NCBI GenBank assembly: GCA_907163375.1 | Contig: CAJQUW010015384.1 | Coordinates: 124,001 to 188,000, forward strand | Direction: 5' to 3' | DNA: 64,000 bases | Source: Prostheceraeus crozeri | Lineage: Eukaryota; Platyhelminthes; Polycladida; Euryleptidae | The notes under the pieces: generated by a model | Seen by the model: only the letters and a program-made list of their open reading frames with translations | Told to the model about the DNA's origin: nothing | Databases searched by the model: none | Shown: piece after piece, positions 44,701-56,700 of the stretch | Numbering within the stretch: position 1 is the stretch's first letter | Layout: every line of letters starts with the position of its first letter | Made by a program: the position numbers and the translations under genes

Positions 44701-47700
44701 AATCCTCGCTTTCGCTCCCCTGGAGATAAGTACGCCACTCCCTCTCCCAATCAAGCTTACCTGATTTGGATGGTCTTAGTACTTTAGGTTTTCGAAAAAT
44801 AGCAAATGGATCATTCTTTGCCCGCTTAAATGGAGGCTCAATTTCCTCATGCGCATCATCTCCATCACTTGACAACTCTCTATCTGTGTTAGCCGCATTG
44901 ACAAGAATTTTCAAAGCACTTTTTGCATCCTTCAAAATTTCTTTCCGTTCTCTTTCAATAGCTATCAATTTCTCCAGATTGCGAAATGTTGGATCCAGCA
45001 CTATCGCGAGTTTAGCAACTGGTGTCACAATAGGCCAGTATTTTTCGTTCATTCCATTGCGTATATTCATTTTCAATGATTTTACAAAGTCATTGTCTGA
45101 CTCATCATCACTACAGAAGTTAACTATTCCATAATATGTGGGAATAACGTTTTGTAGAGTCGGGATTTTAGCATGCTCAAGTGTATCAAAATATTGTGTC
45201 AGACACGAATAAAGTTCAGAGAGTGAATGTAGATAAATTTGCGATACATTGATGAGTCTCTTGTCCTCCTTTCGTGCAGTCAAGGCATCACGGAGTTCAT
45301 CGTAACTTCTATTCAACGAATCAAAAAATGAGAAATTTGATCTCCATGCTCGAGTTGTAGAAGCACTTTTCAGTGTCAATGGCAACTTATCTTGAATTCC
45401 AGTTGTTCTTTTTACATAGGCAACAAGATCATGACAAGCTCTATCGAAAACTTCAAATTCAGGTGATTGTCTTTTTGACTTGGTCGTACGAGTTTGTTAA
45501 GACAGTATTTAATCTATGTTCCGCGCATTGGTATCGTAGACAGTCTTTCAGAGCTGAAACAAAGTTTGATCCAGCGTCAGTCGTTATTGGCACGTCATTG
45601 ATTTGTAGACCAAATTCGGAAAATATGTCTGTTAGCTTGTGATAGATATTTTCAGCGGTATGACTGTCATGCTCAAACAGCCTGAGCTTCAGAGTGACGT
45701 GCTGAAGGCTCCATGAATCACTAATCCAAAATGCACTGACATCAAGGAAGCTACGCCTGGCGAAGCGATCGGACCACATGTCTGTAGTAATGGATAATTC
45801 ACCCACAGCAGCGCACTGTCCAATGATCTCTTTCAGTCGACTAACTAAAGATTTGAATTGCATGTGCATTTCTTCTTGAACAGTCTTTCTTCCATATAGA
45901 ACATCCTCGATGTTAATTTTTCCCATTCGTGTTCCAATTTCGATTCCAATATTTAGTAGATGGTGAAGATGCTTGCTCTCGATACTTTGAAATGATTGAT
46001 GTTCTCCAACAATATACTTCAGTTCAGCTATCTTCAATTTTTCTTTCAAATCGATAGGTAGCGGCTTTTTATTATATAAAAATGATTTGATGCTTTGTGA
46101 TTGTCTATCTGAAGCAGGGGTCATTGATTGTTCACATCTTGAAGTGTCTCCTTCGTCAGTTTTAGAATAATCAGATACACCATCACTTATACGCTTTAGT
46201 TTGAAACATGATGAGGCATGTGTTCTAAGAGAAGTCACACCTTGATTGCGCCACACTCCATTTCTCTTACTGTGAGTACGAAGGCCAGTAAAGCATCCAT
46301 TGCACACTGCCCATCCAAATATGTCAGAGGTTTGCCTATCCTTGATTTCGTAAACAATACTGAATTGCTTCCAAACATCACACGGCGATTCTTTGCGCTT
46401 TCTCAGAAAATCACCAGACTTAACTTTTGAGCGAATAATATCAGCAGTTAGTTCCATTGCAGTGCGAATTGATCAAGAAAGTGACGAAATTCAGTCTCAC
46501 ACGAGGACACGACACTCGAGTTACACGACGACATTAAAGGCAAGTAATGAATGCGTAGTCACAGACAGACTCAGACAGGCAGACAATAGCCACAAAACAT
46601 CAGTTGTTTTACGTTGTTGTCTGATCGCTATTCGTAGCGAATCACACTTGATCTAAGTGTTCCTGTACTTTCCCATAAGGCAGGCATTGGATATGGTTGA
46701 CGTTGGCGTGAAGCAAGCTTTTAGATCGCTATGGAATCGTGTTAGGTGCATCACAACACCTGCATTGTCTCGTCATATGTTTATTACAACGCTTGGCAGA
46801 GTTTACCGGTACCGGTGACCTGCACTTACTGGACCGGTACCGGTACACCGGTTCCATCTCTGATTTACACCCAGGCCCGCCGGATCCCGGATCCGGATCT
46901 TGTTCCGGTGCAATTCCTGTTCTGACATCCACCATTATTAGCTTGCAACTTGTAGGCTAGGCTGTTTTTTTAGTAAAGGTGTTGCGCCATCTCTTCCAAT
47001 AAGAATCGTCCCCATGACGATATAAAATCAGAGGAAGAGTGTGAGGTTGAGTATGGAGCTTTTTAATTGTGTGACTTCTTTCATTATGATGTAGACTGCA
47101 CTACCTTCAAAATCATTAAGCATTCCAGCGAGACGTTTGAGAACTGCATCACTGTTTTTTAGCTCAATAGATGACGTAATGTACTAATAACTATTCATTA
47201 ATTTCTAAATTTTCTTGATATCAAATTTATTGAAAGTCAACGTGTGAGCTATGGCGTTTATCAGAGGTAATACGGCAATGATAATTGTGGCAACATTGTG
47301 ACAGTTCAGCAATTTTTGAATTGCCAAATTATAAGCTATATGAGAATTAAAAGTGTGTTGTTAAGTAATCCAAACTTCAAAATGTCAATTTCGCGCCAAA
47401 ATTCTGAATTACAAAAAGTAGCATTTCGATCCTTTTTTAAAATTTCGGAAATCTAACATTTTGTTTCATGATTTGATTTTCATTCAACGATTGGCCGAAC
47501 ATATGGGTTTACTGTAATACGACATGGATGTGTCATCAGACGACAACAAGTGATAGTTCACTTTGCTTGTGCAACAAGATCTATACTTCAATACATAAAT
47601 CAAAATGAGGTGGTAAGGGGTATTTAGGTGTCAGAATCAATTGTTAACAAGTCCTAGCAACAGTTACCAAGGCTGGGGTGATTGCCGATTCGCTCCAATA

Positions 47701-50700
47701 CTTTTTCAAATAAATTATGTAACAACACTCAGTGTATCTAATAAGGAAATATATTAATGCTAGAAATCACAAAAAAAATTGATGGTTTTTACGAGGACTA
47801 AATGCTTTGACACATACAATCCATACGTATTTGAAGTTGTCGGAACCATCCAGCGGAACAAATTTCTTGGGCTCACTGATAGGCGTAGTAAATCAATCCT
47901 ATTTTGTCACACCCTGATCCAATTTGTTGCGCTGATCACAAATATATATTCACAATGGAGATACAGTCCGCTGTTTGCTGGCGGTTGTTGACACTGATCA
48001 ATAACGCTGAAGCAAGAACATGATTGATTTAATTAAACAATTGCGTAATTCAATACCATTATGGGTGACTTTACATTTATTTAACACATAAGATGGATTG
48101 ATAAACGGCATGCTACATAGAGCATATATGGTATCAAGCAGTTGGCAGACCTTTCACAGTGAAGTGAAAAATATAATCGATATTTTTTTAAAAAAATGGT
48201 TATCCTAAGTTAATAATAGAAAAAGCCGTAAATATTTTCTTGAAGAAAAAAAAACAAAAATACAACGTCACATGTACAAATACAGGCAAATACAAGTACA
48301 CATACAAGTAATGATTCAAATGATGCTACATATACAGTCATACCGTACATTGGAAAAACGTCTCAAAAGTTTAAATGTTATCTTTCTAAAATTTACAAAA
48401 AATACGGTATCAATGCCGAAGTAGTTTTTAACACCAAAAAAGTAAAGTCGCATTTCTCACTAAAATGTAAATCGAATCCCCTGTTGAAAGCGTGCGTTGT
48501 TTACGAATTCTCATGCCTGGGAGATCCAGGTAGCCAAACATACATTGGCAAAACCAAACGTCGACTTCAACAGAGGATCGAGGAACATTGTAAAACAGAC
48601 ACTGTCATCAAACAACATATCTGTATATGTAATTACTGTACGTATGATATAAAAAATCAGTTCCGCATAAAATATAAAGGTGCAAGTAAATATGAAATCA
48701 GTATTGTAGAGGCATTAATGATAAAAGAGCATCAGCCAAAAATTAATCACTCTGCTGAATATAACGGAATGTCGTATTTGCCAAAGGTATTTAATTATTT
48801 TTTTTGTCTTGTGTTAAATAAATGCAAAGTCACCCATAATGGCATTGAATTACGCAATTGTTTAATTAAATCAATCATATTCTTGCTTCAGCGTTATTGA
48901 TCAAATGTATATTCGTTTTTCATAACCACGCAGTTTTTCGTGCTTTGATAAAAAAATGGTTCCGATAACTTCACAATCAGATTACAGAAAAGGTATAATT
49001 CGGATTTCTGATTAAAAACTGCATTGTCATAAAAAATGAAGCATTTAGTTGTGATCAGCTCAACAGATTGGATCAGATAGTGACAGAGTAAAATTCATTT
49101 ACTGCGCCTATCAGCGAGAATGCAAAATTGGTTTTGCTAACTTCACAGCGGAACCACTTTTATATTTAAACTTGAATCTATTAAAAAACGACTCTGAGAC
49201 CACATTTGTGATTAGGAAGCTGCAATTGGTTCCCCTAACTTCACTCACGTATAATCCAAGTCGAATCATCCATAAATTGAAAATATAAGTGTGAACTTAT
49301 AGCAATATTCAGCAAAATTCAACTCATCTTGCATGTCAAACTTGTGTTTTTATTCGGCAAATTCTTAGGAAATGCTTCACAAAATTTCCTTAAGGTTGCA
49401 CATGCTGTCACAAATACTAAATGGAATATAATATCGAAAGATACAAAACAAAAGGTCAGTCATCAGTAGGTACTCGCATAGTTGTATTTTGATACACAAG
49501 TGAAATTCAACTTTTTCATTTTTGTCCGTAAATTCGTTGTCATTTAAAGCTCCAATCGATCTGAAGAGTTAAAAGGTAGTGTTGTTTTCGTCCTAGATTT
49601 TCGATCTTTCTTTTCGAGTTCATTTTATCTTTATTACGACTTTTCGCTTACTCATTTTGATATTTCATTGTTTTATGAAAATTGAAAAGGACTTGAAGCA
49701 TTATTGAGAAATCGCCTTCATTTATACAATTTTATAGTTTGCAAATATTACATGAATGTTTCTCAGTTACTTGTAAAACACTTTCATGTTTTTAGCCCGA
49801 GTAGAAGATGATTATACATGTATAAATTATAAAACAAGCACGATTGTTGGGCCTACGAAACATATCAGTTTCACAAAAGCAGCCTCGTTCGATCAAAGGA
49901 AAAATTAGCAGAAAATGAATTGAGGTAATATTGTAGCCAAATTTATTGAAGCCATCACAGCCTATTGCCAAGAAGTGACTGTAAGAACCGCGGATGAATC
50001 TAATTCTGTGGTAAGAACTGTCAAAACAAGGTTTTGTTGCACAGAAGCGGGGCCACCCTTTCGACTTGCTGTCCTGCAAGTATGCTTCCTCTACTCCAGT
50101 AATGACACTGGCTTGATCTTTTCACATGACGGTTGATGATTTGCAGTTCGTGACTTCATTCTCGAAGATAAGGTGGTCCAAATGCGCACTCCTCAGTCTC
50201 CCAGTCATAACACCTATGTCCGTTTTACACGAAGCAAGAAATGGATGGTAGCCAGCCAATCCCGTAGTGTCAACCTACACGTCATCATCACATCAGCATC
50301 GACTCTTCTCACATGTTTTCTTTGAGCTCGGAATACTTCCGTCACTAAAGTGAATGAAACTAGGACTTCCATGCATATACTAGGATTGCAACCGGATACT
50401 AGGATTGCTAGGGCATCCTAGCATATGCTATTGGATTCCATGAATAGTGTTAGTGATGCAGAAAGCTTACAGAATGAAATGCTGCCAGAAAACGTTTCCT
50501 TCCAAGCATGTAGACCTACTGTAGGTAGTATGCAACTTTTAGTTTATCGCATTCTCACAGTTGAGATCATGTCCATTCATATTGCATTATAAGTACTTGT
50601 ACTCGCACTATCTCGTCTGCCAGTATCTAAAACGAAAGCGAAAAACCTACATAATTTTAGTAATCGTTTTCGTTTTTTGATAGCTGCACTCTTCGTTTTC

Positions 50701-53700
50701 GTCAACGAATACAACACTAGTTGAAGGTAGCTCTAAATTTGAGCATTTCCAAAGTTCAACGTTCAGAGAGTCAGTTAATTTTAGGAAAAGAGATGGTACT
50801 TCTGTTCTTTTCCCCCCACATTTTCCAATGTTTCCAAATTCATCGAATGTCGTCAAGCTTGGTCACATTGGATTTATAGTGGACTCGATCTGTCACTGAG
50901 TGATAGCACAACACCACTGAGAGGTCTCACTTGACCCCTGGGATGAGGGATTGGTCCCTTGGATGCTCAGTTAGAATACAAGATGCAGCTGTGCTGTGAT
51001 CATGAACTTCGTGGGAATGTTATCTACACTGCAGCAACAGTGAACGGCAAAGCAAGTGCTTGGAATTTTCTACAAACCAGAGGAATTTTACACACTCAAC
51101 GCTTTTGCGACGGTAGTGAGACTGCGCTTAGGACCAAGAGAAGATCGCTGACTATCCAACACTTTCGGGTGTCAACAACAAAAATGTGGGGGTGCGGAAA
51201 AAGAGTAGAAGTACCAAAGAGATAACAAATTCCCACTTAAAATTCATATTCCAGCGGAAAAAATAAGTGGAGCAGCCATTGCTTATCCATCATCGTTTGA
51301 GACACACACAGACACATTCGGGTTGCCGCGAAGAGCCCTATGTGAAACAGTAAATACTGCACCCAAAAGGACCTGAGTGGACCCATCCGTCAACGAGATT
51401 TCGAGCATTAAGCTCAGGATATCCCACCAGCTTGTTGCACCCAGGTCCTGAACACAAAGCTGTTCCGCCTTTGCACTCAACTTCTTGGTGGTAAAAAATT
51501 TCCGCTTTTAACACCGGCCTTCGCAAGGAATTCCATCACCGATGGAGGAGCGAAACCGCAACATCCCACTTCAAAGGGTATGAGCTCACATTTCCACCAT
51601 TGTTTCATACATGCTGGCTGATATGAACAGCGGATAACAATAAAGTTGTAAATAAAATTGAATTAAAATGCAAGTAAATGTACTTCTTGTTAACACCGCA
51701 CAAGTTCGAAAGGGAATTTTGTAGATAATCTGTAAATTATAAGAAATTAAAACATTCACCTTCCAAATAGGCACGTAAGGACTCATCCCACCCATCCATA
51801 TTCGATTCAGTTTCGTCTGACATGCAGTGTGACTCATGAAGTCCATACATTCATTCTGATCGGCCAATGAGAGCAGAGTTTCGTTCCCATAGTAGGGCAG
51901 ACAACGAATCAAAAGAAGGTGAGTTCTATCTTTATCCTCATGGTACGCCACCGACAGAATGCCAGTTGCCAACATCTCGAAGTAACTGAAAAAAATAAAA
52001 ACCATCATTGAAGCGCCAAAGTTGATACAATAAGTCTGGGATAGCTAATCTCAAGCATGACATGAAGCGATTTGGTACTTATGGGTTATCTCCCCCCCCC
52101 CCAAATTTTCAAATTTGTCTAAAATCTGCAAAAATCAATCAATCGTCAGCAGACTTCGGGTAAACGTACTTAAGCATATTTACTACCCACATGCAAAATT
52201 TTATGCAGATCAGACAAGTACTTCTTGTATGAGAGACGATCACGTGAAAAGTAGCGAAGTCTGCAGCTTGATCTGACTTCGCCTGTTCGACGCATTATTG
52301 TTACTCGTGTGTGCATTGTTCTCTCTCCCTCTTCGTCTCATCCACTGTTATTTGAAATCTTCCCACGACCGCTACCTTGCCACACCTTTATTAAGCCAAA
52401 CATATTAATATAAGGGATGTGCCCTGGTTATCATTGCTTCACGAGTTGTCGGGAAATGACTTTGTTGACCTTAAGTGCTTTCTGCTCAGACGATGAGGTC
52501 ATAAGAAGTTAGATCAAGCTGCCGGCATTGCTGCACTTCAAGTTGTCGCTCCTAATTCAAAAAGTACTTGTCTGATTTGCCTAAATTTTTGCATGTGGGT
52601 AGAGAATAACCTCATATTTGTGTTTAAAGTTTTATGACGATTGATTCATTTCTGCGGATTTTAAGCAAATTTGAAAACGTGGGGAGGGGAGATAACCCAT
52701 AAGTACTGGAGATTTTAACGAGATTATTCATTTCAACGATTCAAATCGTTTTCTAACTCACTCAGAGTTCTTCTCCAAAGAATGCGCGAGCTCCATTTCT
52801 CCATCGGATTCAGCTCTGGCTTGTAACTGATCGAATATTGCACACGCTACAAGGGCAGAGCCGATATGATCTTTGCCCATTCTCCAGAACAACTACAACA
52901 TGACGAAACAGATCATTAGTGGTCTGAAACCCTGCAACGTAATGATTATTCACCCTACCTTCGCCAAATCCATTTGATTGAAAAGTACAGCCCAAAAGAA
53001 GAGATCTTGTTCCGTGTACAACCGTTTGCCAGCAAAGGAGCGAGGAGGATAAACTGGAAAGACTTTTTTCTGGATAGTACGGCCTCCACTGATTATAAAC
53101 TCGGGTTGATGGGATGTCTGACGGGCTGTCAATTCTCCATCTCCTCCGAATGGACCGCCACAGGTAGACACGCGAACGACTTCTACCTGCTCAGGAACTG
53201 GAGAGAGAAAGGAAAGTGCATTAAAAGCAGTTGATCATATAGCAAAGAAAGTAAAATCAAGTTCAACAAAATGATCTATATATTTACTACAGTTTTCACT
53301 TTCTGAAATTGAAGCAAAGTAAACGGCGATTTCATTAATTGCGGACAGTTATCTCCTTGGATATTCTAATATCATTAGCAGTTAACTTCAATTTCGAAGT
53401 TATAAATTAAATCATACCACGGACATCATGTTACAAGATGTACGTCTCATAACACATAACCACATTAAGATGTACGTCTCATAGCACATAACCACATTAA
53501 TTTAGTGAAAAAAGAACATGAAAAATATACGATTTTAAGCAAAATTATTAAACTGTTACACTGCCGTAAATGAGGAAATATGAAAAAGACGAATATGATT
53601 CATACAACAATGACAATGTTAGACAGTGGATGCTACATGCATTTTGCAAAATGTTTAAAGCGCAATTGTTGGAAGGATAAACATAAACATAATTGGAAAA

Positions 53701-56700
53701 TTTACTTGGCCAACCAGCCCGGCCACCACAATAAACAACTGACAATCAAAATTTTACATTACTGACGTTTCTGAAGGCCGATATGATAGCATGTGATACA
53801 AATATTTGATTGCAACACTATACAATACGATTACTTAATAAAAATCCGCAAGCTATTAGTTTCATACCCTGTTTATATGTTTATAATTTTAATGCCTCAC
53901 CCGAATTCCTTTCAAAAAGCTCGACCATGTTAGACATATTCCTCTAATAATAAATTATAAAAATCAGTTTGCTAGCAATTTACTAACACCGCACCCACGC
54001 TTAAATTTTCATGCGTGCATTATTGACTAACCGATTTCATAGAGTGTTTTCATGTCAGGCTCATATTGTACTACGATTATGTGTAAAAGAGGCAATAAAT
54101 GATCAGAATTCAATCGATTAAACATTTCAAAATTCCAAAAAAATCAACAATGCACGGTCTGTTGCACAGTTTGTTGTACGATTGATTGACATGAGCAGCA
54201 GCGAATCCGTGATAAATTTGGTTTGATCTGACAATGCACTATAAACTAAACGTCTGATATTGTATTTGTGTGCTTACAAACGAAACTACAGAGAGTAATA
54301 AATGCAACATATTTATCACGGATTCTAATAAAAATAAAGGCAAAATAGAATCCCAGTCTCGAAAATGACCCGAGTGTTCAGAAGTCAGTTGGGTAATCAC
54401 TAAAATGAGAGTTAGCCAAAACTCAGACCTGACCATAACTTTGCCGAACTAGCCCCTAAACTGAGAACCAACCGCTTTCGGTTAGTTTGTGTTGGCAGTT
54501 GTTGTTTCTCTGAGAGAAAGCACGATTGCTTCGCTAATCTGCATTGATTTGAAACATTCATTGATGCATTTAAATATTTTGAGTGGTTCACTGTGTTTGG
54601 AGCTAGTTCGTTGGAGCGGTGTTTGGAGTTATTAGTTCGGAATAATAGCATCAATTCTAAATTTTAAAAAGTCAAGACATTGATTGTGCTTACATCAATT
54701 TTTAAATTGAATCAATTTTAGCAAGTAATTTTGTAGTGATAAGATAAAGCTACCCTTGTTACATAAGTATAGGGCTACTTTCCCAGTTTAGGAACTACTT
54801 CGGCAAAGCTACGTCAAGTTCTAAGTTTTGGCTAGCTCTCACTACCGTGAGTACCGTCAGTTACAAGTGTAACGAAGAGAAAACTCAGACTTCCAGGGCT
54901 TGATGAATTTCTTTTACAAAGTTCAAATTAAATCAATAAACTTCTAGTGGTTCAGCTAATCAATAAAAAACTGCTTGCACAAGGCCGTCAGTCTTTGCTG
55001 GAATAGAATGGAACAGCCTATGTTCAGGAAGATAGGATATAATAATAAATGAAAGCATCAAAACCGATAAAAATTATAGGAATTAGCGCGAGTATTTACA
55101 TCTTTAACAATCTACCTTTTTGGACTATACTCCTTCAGATATCCTCATTTTGCAACCTTATTTAGCACTTTTATTATCTTGTTTTCACGGTTTGGTATAT
55201 GCATTGACCTGTCCTATGTCGTCTCTTTTCAAGAGATGACTCGGTATGAAGTCGAAATTACTTGAGCGCTTATTATTTTTAGCACACAAGCAATCCCATA
55301 TTTGACTTATAAAAAAACAATGAATGTTGATACAGATTGTTGATGCATTTTTTCACTAAGAGAAAAATACGTCAATAGATAGCTAGATAGTTATATTGTG
55401 ACAATATAGACGTAAATATTTGTATATGTAGTAATAGCGGCTACGTAAAAGCAAGCAGCAGCTGATACAGATTATACCAGAAAAAGCGATTCGCAAAATT
55501 GAACCTTTCCTAAAACCCAAAAAGTTCATGAAAATGTCTAGATATATAGCCATAAATTGCTCTACGTTCCGAGTTCTGCTTAATTGCTTGGCGATTTGCT
55601 GAGCTTTGGTTTTTGTTTCCAGTTTTAAAGGAAATTGCTGAAGCATGAAAAAATTCAGTGGGAAGATGAAATGTGGAACATTCATCAGTAAGTTGATTCG
55701 TGCTTCCTGAAGTCATGCTGCAAGAAGCATGAAGACTTTCATGAGAGCTCCTTAGATCTAAGAATATTTTCCTTTTTTCTTTCTGACGCAAATCATAGCG
55801 GCTTCAATTCGCTACTACAACAAGGAAACGAAGCAAATCTTACCTATGTAAATCATGAACCATCCAGAAATAACAGGTTAATTTTTGCAGATATTGACAC
55901 ATTCTGGACTAACCTGTGGATTTTTTGAGACGCCTCTAATTTAAGAAAATTAATAACTGATAATGATGTCAATACTGAATGACTTCTAAGTTAATCACCG
56001 ACGGCCTGAAGCTGACCGTCGGTGACGGCTGAAAGGCCTCGTGCTTGCCAATAAAGAGGATACATCAGATCTCAAGGACTTTTCCCATCCTTCCTTGATT
56101 GAGCTCGATTGTTGTCAACATGGCATGGTGAATGTACTGTAATGTAACGTATCATTAATTCAATACATCTTTAAAACAGTCTGATCACCTATAGTGAAAG
56201 CAAATTAGTCATTGGACGGCTCATTATTAGCATCGTCGGCAAAAATTATACATAGAATTATAAAAATCACGAAGATTGCAAAGTGCCTGTTCAATTCAAT
56301 TTTAAAGGAAAATGAAATATGCTGATATTTATAGTGATTTTGATTAACATCAATTTATCATTTTTCCCACTGTCCTTTATTCACACATATGTCCATAGCG
56401 ACAATGTGATGTTGCGCTTCACAATTTTCACAAGATCATTGATTGTTAGTAACTTTACACTCGATGACTGAAGGTAAATTATAATACGAACGAGCTAAAA
56501 AAGTAATTAAGAAGTCACACTTCTAAGTTGAAGTACTGACTCAAATTTTAACTCCGATTACTACACTATTTTGTTATTTAATTAGTGGCAATCAACGCGT
56601 CATGCTTTAAACAAGGTTGACATTCCAAACGACACATGACTGACCTGTTCGCGTTAACTGATTGAAGAAAACTGCCAGACGAAACCGCACTATCATCACT

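Noticed and set aside
44502-46656. Plus-strand open frames of 60-122 codons inside the hAT element
   Set aside because: They are antisense shadows of the hAT transposase, which has clear catalytic motifs on the minus strand.
49792-50079. 95-codon minus-strand frame as a transposase piece
   Set aside because: No catalytic or DNA-binding motif could be recognised and no inverted ends surround it.
55510-55791. Minus-strand 93-codon frame as an extra TRPM exon
   Set aside because: Exons A and B join in phase without it, and it lacks TRPM similarity and good splice borders.
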